From the NCBI RefSeq assembly GCF_011602085.1, contig NZ_JAAONY010000001.1, positions 1,488,001-1,552,000 on the forward strand: a DNA stretch of 64,000 nucleotides. The letters are read 5' to 3'. The notes under the pieces are model-generated. The model saw only the letters and a program-made list of their open reading frames with translations, had not been told where the DNA came from and ran no database searches. This DNA is from Pseudoteredinibacter isoporae (GTDB lineage Bacteria > Pseudomonadota > Gammaproteobacteria > Pseudomonadales > Cellvibrionaceae). The stretch's first letter is position 1. Every line of letters starts with the position of its first letter. The position numbers and the translations under genes were made by a program. Below are positions 17,946 to 27,336 of the stretch, piece after piece.

Positions 17946-18611
17946 TTAATGCTGTTCGTGAATAAGAACATCTAAATCTTGTTGTGTTGCCAACTCGTGT
18001 GCGCCTAAAGCATTCAGACACAGGCGACTGATATCGAGCGCCAGTTGGCGACTGTCATAAGGCGCTTCGTTACCGCTGTAAAATCGATGCAGGGGTTCCA
18101 ATAAAGGTTCGGCCAACATGCCGACCACCGCAAGGCTGGCAATGTGGCTGTCTTGGCTGCTGAAGTCTGCGGAGCCGATACCTTGTTCAATAATCTGTTG
18201 ATACACCTCGGCGTAGGCTCGACGGTAGATCAGGCGTTCAGCTTCCAGAGCCGGGTCCAGGGGTTCAGCGATTAAGGCATAGGACTGAGTCGGGGCTCGG
18301 AACGCTCGCTGGGTGAAGTTAAAACAGCACCGCGCCATAGCCACGGCAGGGTTCAGCTCCATTTGGGCAATGCTGTGCATTTCATCCACTTCTCGACCGC
18401 TGAGCTGACGAAACAGTGCGGTGCACAGTTCGACCTTGTTGGGGAAATAGCGATACATAGAGCCTGTGGCCAATCCGGCCTGTTTTGCCGTGGCTGCAAT
18501 GGTCAGCCCACTAAAGCCGCTTTCGGCGACGATCTTGCGCGCAGCAGCGAGTATTTTGGCTTTATTGTCCGCCTTTCGAGCGAGGGTTTTCTCTGTTACT
18601 CGATATACCAT
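17946..18611 (-). CDS. TetR/AcrR-family transcriptional regulator
   Basis: 221 residues from ATG 18611. A longer form from GTG 18659 is possible, but that stretch contains repeated GTGAA/TTCAC palindromes that look like the operator. The N-terminal HTH reads AARKIVAESGFSGLTIAATA and GLATGSMYRYFPNK, the standard TetR DNA-recognition helix. The C-terminal ligand domain is family-typical but not informative about the ligand. It lies first in a two-gene operon with the AidB-like dehydrogenase, so an acyl-CoA or fatty-acid effector is plausible. It probably represses its own operon. Confidence 0.9.
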   Translation of the reverse strand: MVYRVTEKTLARKADNKAKILAAARKIVAESGFSGLTIAATAKQAGLATGSMYRYFPNKVELCTALFRQLSGREVDEMHSIAQMELNPAVAMARCCFNFTQRAFRAPTQSYALIAEPLDPALEAERLIYRRAYAEVYQQIIEQGIGSADFSSQDSHIASLAVVGMLAEPLLEPLHRFYSGNEAPYDSRQLALDISRLCLNALGAHELATQQDLDVLIHEQH

Positions 18612-18633
18612 TTGTTGCTTTATCTTGTAATAA

Positions 18634-18659
18634 TTCACATGAAGTGAATCATGGTTCAC
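18634..18659 (-). promoter_or_regulatory. Clustered GTGAA/TTCAC palindromes, likely TetR operator
   Basis: TTCAC-ATGAA-GTGAA (18634-18648) and GTGAA-TCATGG-TTCAC (18644-18659) are two overlapping dyads sharing one half-site, placed 23 bases upstream of the TetR ATG. Confidence 0.6.
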
Positions 18660-18743
18660 ACCTTGAAGTCAAGGAATCCTTGAGCAAGGCTAACCAGGCG
18701 ATGCGAGAGCGGAGCGAAGGGTTGGCAAGCGAAAGCGGAAGTT

Positions 18744-19190
18744 CTACAACCAGAGGCCCAGCCGAAAGGCGGCTCCAGCGATCAGGAAGCCCACAGACAA
18801 GACCGTAACCGCGATGATGTGCCAGGCCATATCCCAGAGGTTGTGTTGTGAGAGTTTGGGAATCACCCGAAAGCGGGCATCCAGCGCCAAAGCCATGGTC
18901 AGACCAAGAAATGCCAGTTTGTATTGGATACCTTGGGCTATCGGGTTGCCACTTTGGAACCAGAGTGAGGGATCAGGAAGCCAGTGATAGGCGAGCATGA
19001 ACCCGGTAACAACTTGGGTCAGAAGGGCGGGCATACCGATCTTTTCGTAGGAAGATTCAAAATCCAACAGTCTTTCCGGGGAACGCTCTTTTAAGACTTT
19101 GGGCAAAACGGCTAGACACAAAACAATATGGCCGCCGGTCCATACGGCGGCACCCAGTAAGTGCAAAATCACTAATGTGCTGTGGCTCAA
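18744..19190 (-). CDS. CopD-like four-helix membrane protein
   Basis: 148 residues, TTG start at 19190 supported by GAGG 8 bases upstream. Four hydrophobic helices are readable (about 5-28, 55-72, 88-106 and 122-145). Helix 1 has HLLGAAVWTGGHI with two histidines, and further histidines occur at YHWL and WHII, an arrangement used for copper or heme binding in CopD-related integral membrane proteins. It stands alone between genes on the same strand. Copper transport or a heme-linked redox role is possible but not shown. Confidence 0.7.
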   Translation of the reverse strand: MSHSTLVILHLLGAAVWTGGHIVLCLAVLPKVLKERSPERLLDFESSYEKIGMPALLTQVVTGFMLAYHWLPDPSLWFQSGNPIAQGIQYKLAFLGLTMALALDARFRVIPKLSQHNLWDMAWHIIAVTVLSVGFLIAGAAFRLGLWL

Positions 19191-19275
19191 GAGCCCGGCC
19201 TCATATTCAACTCAAATGTTGACTATGAGGGTAAAGCAATTGCCTGTTACCAGAATTGATGTCGATCAGTAAGCC

Positions 19276-21546
19276 TTAGATTTCCAGATGAATATAACTT
19301 TCCGTACTTTTTTCATCGGTTTGGGTTTTACAGGTCAGTAACCGCTCCGGGCCAATATCAAACCGGGCCTTCATAAAACGTCTGAGCGATTCCGTGCGCG
19401 CTTCGGCCAGTTGATTGGCGTCTTTGATATCGGCAAGGTCTGGGCTTGGGGCTTGTTCGGAATTTCCAGCTTCGCTATTTTGGGCTTGGGCTTGGGCTTG
19501 AAGCGTTTTTTGTGCCTCGATCCAGCGTTCTTCACTGGCACTGATCACCGGGCAGGCGCGTACGCGCAGTTGTTCTTTCTTCTGCAATAGCTCACCGAGT
19601 TTTTGCAAATATTCTTTTTGCTGTTCACTTAATTCTGTCTGGCCATTATCAAAAGCCAGTGAGTCCAGACGAATTTTCTGAGCCTGATCGCTCAGCCAAC
19701 TGCCTACACTGATAAGTGTTCCATAAGGTTGGAAGGCGTATTTTAAATAGGCCACGCTGGCCTCGCGTAAAGCGCGACTGCTGACTTGTTTGAGAATGTC
19801 GCCGCTGCCAAATTCCGGGCTGTCGATATTGCCATCGACGGGCAGTTCCAAACGCACATCGCCATTATCGTCGCGCAATAAACCGAGTGCGGAATCCAGG
19901 GGCATGCTGATGCTCTGATCCACCTGATCGGCTTTATCAGCCGAGACTCTTTCCAGTTCAATGCTGCGCAAATCGATCTGATTTTTACTCTGCAGCTCCT
20001 TGCCGTCCAGTTGGCCCTGACTGTCCAGAGACAGTTGCCCGGTGTGAATAAAATAGCCAGTTTGTTTTTCTATATAGGGTGAAAAAGTTACCAGTTTGAT
20101 GTGTTCCAGCTTAAGCTTGGCTTGCAGTGCCATATTCTCGGCGAGGGGTTTAATTGCGCCTTCACTGTTCACCAAGCCTTGTTTGTCAACGTTCGCAGAC
20201 AATACCCAACGGCTCAAACTGTCCTTGTCGCCGCTGTTAAACTGGTCAACTGCAAAGCGCTCAATGGCAATGGGTATGGCAACCGCCGGTTGGTAATTAT
20301 CGTCACGAATGTGAATGCCACTGTTTAGCAATTGAATATCTTCCAGTGTGATGGTCAGTGCATTTTTATTTTCATCATTGCTCCCACCATTTTTTTCCTC
20401 GGCTTTTACTGTGCCTTTGTTGCTCTCATTTTGTGTGGGTGTTGGAGCGTTTTCTGCAGGAACAATGGATGCCAACAAGCGGTTCAGCTCCTCTTGTACA
20501 CCCAACTTGTAATCCTTTAAAAATGTCAGTTGGCTGTGCAGGCCGTTGATGTGAATGCCCTGAAGACTAAGCGACGCATTATCCCCATCGGGATGGTGCT
20601 CTATATTGGCGATACTGAGCGTTTGCAGTTTCTGACCTTGATCGTGTTCTGGAAGCAGAGCGAGATCTTCAATGAACAAGCCTTGTGCCTGACTATTGGC
20701 CTTATTGAGAAAGGCGCTGTTAAAGTTGTCCAGTTTAATTTTTCCTAAAGACAATAAAGCCTGCTCGCTGTTATCTTCGGTTTGCAGGAGAGAGGCGGCA
20801 ATGTTTTCCAGTTGAAGCTGGCCTTTCAGGTCCGGAGTTGTTAAAGGGCCTGTGGCAGCGAGTTTAAGATCGATGTTACTACCGCCTGCCAGGACAATTT
20901 TGTGCTTAGGGTTAATCGCTGCGGCGGTTTTATCGATATTCAAGGCAAGTGTGATCTCGCTTTTCAGTGTATCCCCCAGGCTGTCGAAATGATCCAGCGT
21001 CAGTGATTTGATCGTGATGTCGCTATCCAGTTGCTCAGAGCGAACGGACACCGCGATGTCTTCAAGCCGGGCATCGTTGATAATGACTTGCCAGGGTTTC
21101 GACTCGGTTTTTGCTTCTGAATCTGTCGAGGGTGAATCCTTCTGTTCGGTGTTATTTGCGTTCGCCAGAGACAAGCCCCGCAATCCCCATTGCCCCTGAT
21201 TTTCCTCCACGGTCAATTTGGCATTGTCGATACGAATCCCATCCACAATCAGTGTTTGATCCAGAAGCCCGCTCAGCAAACCCTGGCTGCGCAGGTCCAC
21301 AGCAAGCCCGGCAATGCTTGCCTGGGTTTTTCCGTCTTTTTTGAGTTGAACACCCCTCAGGTTGAGGTCGGCTTTGCGCCATTTGATCGCCAGCTCGGTG
21401 ATGTCCAATTGGGCGCCAGACATATAGTCAGGGCTGAACTTACGCACGGCAGCAGGCAGCCACAGCTCCACCGAGGCCAGGATTCCCGCGATCAGCAGGA
21501 TGAGACAAAGAAGAACAATCAAAAAGGACTGAAAGGCACGTTTCAT
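19276..21546 (-). CDS. Large DUF748 (AsmA-like) envelope protein
   Basis: 756 residues. One N-terminal transmembrane helix (about 7-27) anchors a long periplasmic part. Repeated beta-rich segments (LDLRSQGLLSG, LRGLSLAN, KIKLDNFNSAF, LSLQGIHINGL) are typical of DUF748/AsmA-like proteins, a group thought to form hydrophobic grooves bridging the envelope and to carry lipids. The C-terminus has an OmpA-like stretch (DSLAFDNGQTELSEQQKEYL) seen in DUF748 proteins. Low-complexity linkers include QAQAQAQ, encoded by a hexanucleotide repeat near 19484-19503. Single-gene unit; function is inferred from family only. Confidence 0.82.
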   Translation of the reverse strand: MKRAFQSFLIVLLCLILLIAGILASVELWLPAAVRKFSPDYMSGAQLDITELAIKWRKADLNLRGVQLKKDGKTQASIAGLAVDLRSQGLLSGLLDQTLIVDGIRIDNAKLTVEENQGQWGLRGLSLANANNTEQKDSPSTDSEAKTESKPWQVIINDARLEDIAVSVRSEQLDSDITIKSLTLDHFDSLGDTLKSEITLALNIDKTAAAINPKHKIVLAGGSNIDLKLAATGPLTTPDLKGQLQLENIAASLLQTEDNSEQALLSLGKIKLDNFNSAFLNKANSQAQGLFIEDLALLPEHDQGQKLQTLSIANIEHHPDGDNASLSLQGIHINGLHSQLTFLKDYKLGVQEELNRLLASIVPAENAPTPTQNESNKGTVKAEEKNGGSNDENKNALTITLEDIQLLNSGIHIRDDNYQPAVAIPIAIERFAVDQFNSGDKDSLSRWVLSANVDKQGLVNSEGAIKPLAENMALQAKLKLEHIKLVTFSPYIEKQTGYFIHTGQLSLDSQGQLDGKELQSKNQIDLRSIELERVSADKADQVDQSISMPLDSALGLLRDDNGDVRLELPVDGNIDSPEFGSGDILKQVSSRALREASVAYLKYAFQPYGTLISVGSWLSDQAQKIRLDSLAFDNGQTELSEQQKEYLQKLGELLQKKEQLRVRACPVISASEERWIEAQKTLQAQAQAQNSEAGNSEQAPSPDLADIKDANQLAEARTESLRRFMKARFDIGPERLLTCKTQTDEKSTESYIHLEI

Positions 21547-21845
21547 AGGGCAATCTATCTAGAACAATATGTTTACATTATGACAACAAAGTATGAAGTT
21601 TAGCTTAAGCGCAATAGACATCGTTTCCCGAATTCGTGAATGACGCGAAATGTTGCCCAAGTGGGGTTAATTGAGAGATCAGGGTAGGCAGTGTAGGTTA
21701 AAAAACCACCAGCTAAGTGACTGATTAATATGCTAAAACGATTCAGGGCCTAAGAGCGCGCCGTATCGCTCCCCAGGGGGGGAATAACAGTAAAAAAGAG
21801 ATGGGAAATAGCGGCCAAACGACAGGAAAGAGATCAGATATAAAC
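21547..21845. other. Intergenic stretch with no recognised feature
   Basis: Between the DUF748 start and the terminator of the liu operon I find no open frame with a ribosome site, no RNA fold I recognise and no convincing consensus promoter. The DUF748 promoter should lie here, near 21560-21620. Confidence 0.5.
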
Positions 21846-21875
21846 GAAAAAGGCGTATGAAATATGTCATACGCC
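21846..21875 (-). terminator. Rho-independent terminator of the liu operon
   Basis: Read on the minus strand, GGCGTATGA and TCATACGCC form a 9-bp stem (21852-21875) around 6 bases, followed by TTTTTC. It lies directly after the HMG-CoA lyase stop. Confidence 0.9.
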
Positions 21876-21883
21876 ATATGGCG

Positions 21884-22792
21884 CTAGCCTTCACATTTGG
21901 CTAAAAGTGCTTTGGCGGTTTTGGAGCCATTATCACGATCAATGGCTTTACAGATAAAATCTCCGGCCTGAATGAGTTTGTCGAGATTGACACCAGTGTC
22001 GATGCCCAGGCCATTCAGCATGTACACCACGTCTTCCGAAGCAACATTTCCACTTGCACCTTTAGCGTAAGGGCAGCCACCAAGTCCGGCTACTGAGCTG
22101 TCGACAACAGCAATGCCCAGTTCCAGCGAGGCATAGATGTTGGCCAAAGCCTGACCATAGGTATCGTGCAGGTGCACTGCCAATTTTTCAGCCGGGATTT
22201 TCTTCAGTACAGCGTTCAGCATGGTTTTCACGCTGGCGGGTGTACCGACACCAATGGTGTCGCCCAGCGAAACTTCATAACAGCCGGCTTCAATCAGTTT
22301 CTCTGCAATCTCTGCCACTTTTTCCGGATCGATGTCGCCTTCGTAAGGGCAACCGACCACGCAACTGACATAACCGCGTACTTTTAAGCCGTCTCTTTTC
22401 GCGGCTTCTATGATCGGCGCAAAGCGCTCCATGCTTTCAGCAATACTGCAGTTGGTATTTTTCTGGCTGAAAGCTTCACTGGCGGCAGCAAAGATGGCAA
22501 CTTCGTCAGCGCCTGAAGCCAGTGCGCGCTCATAGCCTTTCATATTGGGCGTCAGTGCGGCGTATTCAACACCGGTTTTTTTCTGAATGCCTTCAAATAC
22601 CGCTTCGCTGCCAGCCATTTGCGGTACCCATTTCGGGTTTACAAAGCTGCCAGATTCAATATAACAATGACCTGCTTCGGATAATTTATGAATCAATTCA
22701 ATTTTGGTGTCAGCGCTGATGGGGGTGGCTTCATTTTGCAAGCCATCCCTTGGACCAACTTCCACAATGCGCACTTTTTTGGGCATGCTCAT
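21884..22792 (-). CDS. mvaB: Hydroxymethylglutaryl-CoA lyase
   Basis: 302 residues, the usual length for bacterial HMG-CoA lyases. The TIM barrel starts with [14 protein letters not shown] (catalytic Arg and metal Asp) and ends with the family signature [20 protein letters not shown] that holds the active-site cysteine. It splits HMG-CoA into acetyl-CoA and acetoacetate, the last step of leucine breakdown. It is the last gene of the liu operon and is separated from the carboxylase alpha subunit by 89 bases that hold a strong hairpin (22821-22862). In pseudomonads the same function is named liuE. Confidence 0.95.
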   Translation of the reverse strand: MSMPKKVRIVEVGPRDGLQNEATPISADTKIELIHKLSEAGHCYIESGSFVNPKWVPQMAGSEAVFEGIQKKTGVEYAALTPNMKGYERALASGADEVAIFAAASEAFSQKNTNCSIAESMERFAPIIEAAKRDGLKVRGYVSCVVGCPYEGDIDPEKVAEIAEKLIEAGCYEVSLGDTIGVGTPASVKTMLNAVLKKIPAEKLAVHLHDTYGQALANIYASLELGIAVVDSSVAGLGGCPYAKGASGNVASEDVVYMLNGLGIDTGVNLDKLIQAGDFICKAIDRDNGSKTAKALLAKCEG

Positions 22793-22820
22793 AATTTACA
22801 TCTCACATCACGATTGTTTA

Positions 22821-22862
22821 GCCGACCTTAACGCGCTGTGGTTTCTTCGCGATAAGGTCGGG
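22821..22862 (-). repeat. Strong hairpin inside the liu operon
   Basis: GCCGACCTTA/CGCG at 22821-22835 is matched by CGCG/TAAGGTCGGGC at 22848-22863 around a 12-base loop. No U-run follows, so it is more likely an mRNA stability or processing hairpin than a terminator. Confidence 0.6.
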
Positions 22863-22872
22863 CAGCGGTGAA

Positions 22873-24882
22873 TTATTCTTCGGCGGCGAAATCCAGCAGA
22901 AGAGCACCGCCATCTACCAACTCACCAGGTTGAAAGAAGAAGCTGTTTACGACGCCATCGGCAGGTGCACGAATAGTGTGTTCCATCTTCATGGCTTCCA
23001 TAACCAGCAGGGCATCATCTTTCTTCACGTTGTCGCCTACGGCCACTAAGTGAGTAACCATGGTACCGTTCATTGGTGCCGTTAAGCCACCTTCGCCGGC
23101 AGTATCCAGATCTTCACCGGTATCGGGCTTGGCCACTTTAAAACTGACCGCACCTTTGCTGGTGTAAAGACTGAAACCACCATCGTGGGCTGCAACGGTG
23201 GCGCTCAGGCGGTGACCATTCAAATCGGCACGCAGGTGATTGCCTTCCAGGCGACCTTGAGCACTGATCACATCGCCTCCCATATCGATAAGATAGGTGG
23301 TCTGACCATGACGCTGTTGCACCTCTACATCCACGGCACATTCCTGCTCATGGTGTAGCAGATTAACGGTTTGAATGTGAGGCTCGTTCAAGCGCCAGTT
23401 GCTGCTGCTGTGCCAGGGTGAAGTGCGATCGCCACAAGCTGTGGCTCGGGCATCGGCTTCTTCTGCCTGTTGCAATAGAACAAACAGTGCGGCCAGTGGC
23501 AGCTCGTTAGTCAGGGCATTTTCATCGTCGTGGAAAATATCACCGTGATGCTTTTCGATGAAACCAGTATCCAGGTCCGCTTCCTTGAACGCTGGAGCAT
23601 TGGCAAGGTTATACAAAAAATCCAGATTGGTGGTTAAGCCACTGATGCGATATTCCTTCAGTGCCTTGCTCATGCGAGCCAGAGCTTTGTCCCGGTTTTC
23701 GTCCCAGACAATCAGCTTGGCAATCATCGGGTCGTAATACACGCTGACTTCGTCGCCCTGACGAACACCGGTATCTACGCGCACATTTTCACTTTCTTCC
23801 GGAGCCTGCAAAAATTCCAGCACACCGGTAGCGGGCAGAAATTCATTGTCTGGATCTTCGGCATAAACCCGCGCTTCGAACGCGTGGCCATTGATGCTGA
23901 GTTGATCCTGACTTAAGGGCAGTGGCTCACCAGAGGCGACACGCAGTTGCCATTCAACCAAATCTTGTCCGGTGATGTATTCGGTGACCGGATGCTCTAC
24001 CTGAAGGCGAGTGTTCATTTCCATGAAGTAGAAAGAGCCGTCGGTATCCAACAGGAATTCTACGGTACCGGCGCCTTCATAGCTGATCGCCTGTGCAGCT
24101 TTTAATGCCGCTTCGCCCATTTTCTGGCGCAGTTCTTCGGTCATGCCTGGAGCCGGGGCTTCTTCAATCACTTTCTGGTGGCGACGTTGAACGGAACAGT
24201 CACGCTCGAACAGATACACACCTTTGCCGAAGGTGTCGCAAAACACTTGAATTTCAACATGACGTGGTTGAGTTAGGTATTTTTCCACCAACATGTGGTC
24301 GTCACCAAAGGCGTTCATAGACTCACGCTTGGCGGCTTCCAGGCCTTCATCAAATTCGTCTTCGCTCCATACCTGGCGCATGCCTTTACCACCACCGCCT
24401 GCGGCGGCTTTCAGCAATACGGGATAGCCCATATCATCGGCGGCTTTTTTGATGATGTCTCGGCTCTGATCTTCACCGTGGTAGCCCGGCACCAGAGGTA
24501 CGCCGGCCTTTTCCATAATCTGCTTCGCGGCCGATTTTGAACCCATGGCTTCAATGGCGCCAATTGGCGGCCCAATAAATACAATATTATTGTCGGCGCA
24601 TTTGCGACAGAAGTCGGCGTTTTCTGACAGGAAACCATAGCCGGGGTGAATCGCCTGAGCACCGGTTTTCAGCGCGGCTTCAATGACTTTATCACCCAGC
24701 AAATAGGATTCCCGTGATGGCGCTGCGCCGATATGAATCGCTTCATCGGCCATGGCCACATGCAGGGAGTGTGCATCGGCATCAGAATAGACGGCAACGG
24801 TGCGCACGCCCATTTGCTGTGCTGTTTTAATGACCCGGCAGGCAATCTCACCGCGGTTAGCAATTAAAATTTTGTTAAACAT
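22873..24882 (-). CDS. liuD: Methylcrotonyl-CoA carboxylase biotin-carrying (alpha) subunit
   Basis: 669 residues from ATG 24882, chosen because GCGGGAAG lies 6 bases upstream. Two earlier in-frame starts exist (24888 and 24909). The biotin carboxylase domain begins FNKILIANRGEIACRV, has the ATP-grasp loop GGGGKGMR near 165, and spans about 1-450. A BT-like linker follows, and the C-terminal biotinyl domain carries EAMKMEHT, the biotinylated lysine, about 35 residues before the end. With LiuB it carboxylates 3-methylcrotonyl-CoA. Operon context (liuA, B and C) fixes methylcrotonyl-CoA over acetyl- or propionyl-CoA as substrate. Confidence 0.94.
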   Translation of the reverse strand: MFNKILIANRGEIACRVIKTAQQMGVRTVAVYSDADAHSLHVAMADEAIHIGAAPSRESYLLGDKVIEAALKTGAQAIHPGYGFLSENADFCRKCADNNIVFIGPPIGAIEAMGSKSAAKQIMEKAGVPLVPGYHGEDQSRDIIKKAADDMGYPVLLKAAAGGGGKGMRQVWSEDEFDEGLEAAKRESMNAFGDDHMLVEKYLTQPRHVEIQVFCDTFGKGVYLFERDCSVQRRHQKVIEEAPAPGMTEELRQKMGEAALKAAQAISYEGAGTVEFLLDTDGSFYFMEMNTRLQVEHPVTEYITGQDLVEWQLRVASGEPLPLSQDQLSINGHAFEARVYAEDPDNEFLPATGVLEFLQAPEESENVRVDTGVRQGDEVSVYYDPMIAKLIVWDENRDKALARMSKALKEYRISGLTTNLDFLYNLANAPAFKEADLDTGFIEKHHGDIFHDDENALTNELPLAALFVLLQQAEEADARATACGDRTSPWHSSSNWRLNEPHIQTVNLLHHEQECAVDVEVQQRHGQTTYLIDMGGDVISAQGRLEGNHLRADLNGHRLSATVAAHDGGFSLYTSKGAVSFKVAKPDTGEDLDTAGEGGLTAPMNGTMVTHLVAVGDNVKKDDALLVMEAMKMEHTIRAPADGVVNSFFFQPGELVDGGALLLDFAAEE

Positions 24883-24896
24883 AATCATCTTCCCGC

Positions 24897-25694
24897 TTAT
24901 TGGATCCAATTGGCTTGGCGTTTTTCCAGGAAGGCCGTTAATCCTTCCTGGCCTTCTTCTGATACACGAATGGCAGCAATACGTTCACTGGTATCGGCAA
25001 TCAATTCACTTGTAATTTCTCGCTCGGCCACATCGGCGACGAGCTTTTTCGCCTGGGCAACGGCTTGTGGGCTATTGCCCAGTAAGGCGCTGACCAAAGC
25101 TTCCAGGGATTCATCCAGTTGCTCTTCGGCAACAACATCACTGACCAGTCCCAAGGATTTGGCTTCCTGGGCTTTAAAACGTTCGGCCGTTAAAAAATAA
25201 CGGCGCGAAGCGCGTTGTCCCATGGCGGCGATAACGTAGGGGCTGATGGTTGCTGGAATCAAACCAATTTTCACTTCACTCAAACAAAAACTGGCGCGTT
25301 CGCTGGCGACGGCCATGTCGCAGCAAGCAACCAGGCCAACAGCGCCGCCAAAGGCAGCGCCCTGTACACGGGCAATCGTCGGTTTGCTCATAAAGTTCAG
25401 GCGGCGCAGCATTTCGGCGAGCGCATTGGCATCACTCAAATTTTCTTCATAGCTGTAGCTGGCCATGCGTTTCATCCAGCCGAGATTGGCGCCAGCTGAA
25501 AAGCTTTTCCCTTCGGCGGCAAGCACGACGATTCGCACGCGAGTGTCTTGATCGGCGTCGGCAAAAGCGTCACTCAGTTCGGCGATGACACTGTCGTCAA
25601 AGGCATTGTGAATATCCGGGCGACCGAGACTGATGGTGCGAACACCGCGCTCATCGGTACTGATCTTCAGGGTTTTTTCAACGTTGTTGCTCAT
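24897..25694 (-). CDS. liuC: Methylglutaconyl-CoA hydratase
   Basis: 265 residues, ATG with AGGGG upstream. It is an enoyl-CoA hydratase/isomerase (crotonase) with the oxyanion-hole segments KSFSAGANLGWM and GAAFGGAVGLVACCD. It hydrates 3-methylglutaconyl-CoA to HMG-CoA. It sits 9 bases after liuB and 14 bases before liuD, so all three are one transcript. The assignment rests on context, since crotonases are not specific by motif. Confidence 0.93.
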   Translation of the reverse strand: MSNNVEKTLKISTDERGVRTISLGRPDIHNAFDDSVIAELSDAFADADQDTRVRIVVLAAEGKSFSAGANLGWMKRMASYSYEENLSDANALAEMLRRLNFMSKPTIARVQGAAFGGAVGLVACCDMAVASERASFCLSEVKIGLIPATISPYVIAAMGQRASRRYFLTAERFKAQEAKSLGLVSDVVAEEQLDESLEALVSALLGNSPQAVAQAKKLVADVAEREITSELIADTSERIAAIRVSEEGQEGLTAFLEKRQANWIQ

Positions 25695-25703
25695 GATTAC
25701 CCC

Positions 25704-27311
25704 TTACATGCGGAAGATGCCGAACTTGCTATCGTCAATTTCACGATTCAAGCTGGCGGAAATGCTGAGACCCAGAACCATACGCGTATCTGCAGGATCA
25801 ATCACACCGTCATCCCACAAGCGTGCAGAAGCGTAATACGGATGGCCCTGATGCTCGTAGCTGTCGATGATGGGTTGTTTAAATTCGGCTTCTTCTTCGT
25901 TGCTCCAGTTTTCGCCTTTGGCTTCATACTGATCGCGTTTTACAGTCGCTAATACACCAGCGGCCTGCTCGCCACCCATAACGGAAATACGGGCATTGGG
26001 CCACATAAACAAGAAGCGTGGATCATAGGCTCGACCACACATGCCGTAGTTACCCGCGCCGAAGGAACCACCAATCAATACGGTAAATTTAGGCACTTGC
26101 GCACAGGCAACGGCGGTCACCATTTTTGCGCCGTGCTTGGCGATGCCGCCGGCTTCATACTGTTGTCCGACCATAAAGCCGGTAATGTTTTGCAGGAAGA
26201 CCAGCGGAATTTTACGCTGGGCGCAAAGCTCAACAAAGTGTGCGCCTTTTTGTGCTGATTCACCGAACAGGATGCCGTTGTTGGCGACAATGCCAACCGG
26301 GTAACCAAAGATACGTGCAAAACCACACACCAGAGTTGTGCCGTAGAGGGCTTTAAACTCATCGAATTCAGAACCGTCAACAATACGCGCAATCACTTCG
26401 CGTACATCGTAAGGTTTGCGCGAATCTTTTGGAATCACGCCGTAAATTTCCTTACTGTCGTAGGCGGGTTCTACGCTATCCTGAATGTCCATGTTTAATG
26501 GTTTTTTTCGATTCAGTCGTGCGACGGCCTGTCGAGCCAGTTGCAAGGCGTGATGATCGTTTTGGGCGTAATGATCCGCAACACCGGAAGTGCGACAATG
26601 CACGTCGGCGCCGCCCAGATCTTCGGCACTGACAATTTCACCTGTTGCCGCTTTTACCAGTGGCGGGCCGCCCAGGAAGATGGTGCCTTGTTCTTTTACG
26701 ATAATGGATTCATCGGCCATCGCAGGTACATACGCACCGCCTGCGGTACAGGAACCCATAACCGCTGCAATTTGCGGAATATTTTTCGAGGACATATTGG
26801 CCTGATTAAAGAAGATGCGGCCAAAGTGTTCGCGATCAGGGAATACGTCGTCCTGGCGTGGCAGGTTGGCACCGCCGGAATCCACCAGGGAAATACAGGG
26901 CAGGTGGTTTTGCTCGGCGATAGTTTGCGCGCGCAGATGTTTTTTTACGGTCAGGGGATAATAGCTGCCGCCTTTTACGGTCGCGTCGTTGGCGATGATC
27001 ATGCACTCTTGGCCGCTGACGCGTCCGATGCCGGTAATAATGCCTGCGGCGGGTACGTTGTCCTCATACACTTCGTGGCCGGCCAGTTGGGACAGTTCCA
27101 GAAAGGGTGAGCCCGGGTCGAGCAGGTTTTTAACGCGATCACGGGGCAGCAGTTTGCCTCGATTCACATGACGTTGCTGAGAGCGCTCTCCACCACCTTG
27201 TTTGATGGTGTCCAGTTTGCTGTGCAAGTCATCAACTTGTTGCTGCATATGCTCGGCGTTTTCTAGAAAATCAGCCGCGCGTGCATTTAGCTTGGATTGA
27301 ATTTTAGCCAT
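25704..27311 (-). CDS. liuB: Methylcrotonyl-CoA carboxylase carboxyltransferase (beta) subunit
   Basis: 535 residues, the normal length for MCC beta. The carboxyltransferase N and C crotonase-like halves are visible, with [13 protein letters not shown] and [21 protein letters not shown] forming the acyl-CoA and biotin-binding oxyanion sites. It moves the carboxyl group from biotin on LiuD to 3-methylcrotonyl-CoA. It lies between the SDR gene (25 bases upstream) and liuC (9 bases downstream). Confidence 0.95.
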   Translation of the reverse strand: MAKIQSKLNARAADFLENAEHMQQQVDDLHSKLDTIKQGGGERSQQRHVNRGKLLPRDRVKNLLDPGSPFLELSQLAGHEVYEDNVPAAGIITGIGRVSGQECMIIANDATVKGGSYYPLTVKKHLRAQTIAEQNHLPCISLVDSGGANLPRQDDVFPDREHFGRIFFNQANMSSKNIPQIAAVMGSCTAGGAYVPAMADESIIVKEQGTIFLGGPPLVKAATGEIVSAEDLGGADVHCRTSGVADHYAQNDHHALQLARQAVARLNRKKPLNMDIQDSVEPAYDSKEIYGVIPKDSRKPYDVREVIARIVDGSEFDEFKALYGTTLVCGFARIFGYPVGIVANNGILFGESAQKGAHFVELCAQRKIPLVFLQNITGFMVGQQYEAGGIAKHGAKMVTAVACAQVPKFTVLIGGSFGAGNYGMCGRAYDPRFLFMWPNARISVMGGEQAAGVLATVKRDQYEAKGENWSNEEEAEFKQPIIDSYEHQGHPYYASARLWDDGVIDPADTRMVLGLSISASLNREIDDSKFGIFRM

Positions 27312-27336
27312 AGCGAATTCTCGCGTTCCTGTTGGT

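Noticed and set aside
19484-19503. Hexanucleotide repeat in the DUF748 gene
   Set aside because: Three copies coding QAQAQAQ in frame; ordinary low-complexity linker.
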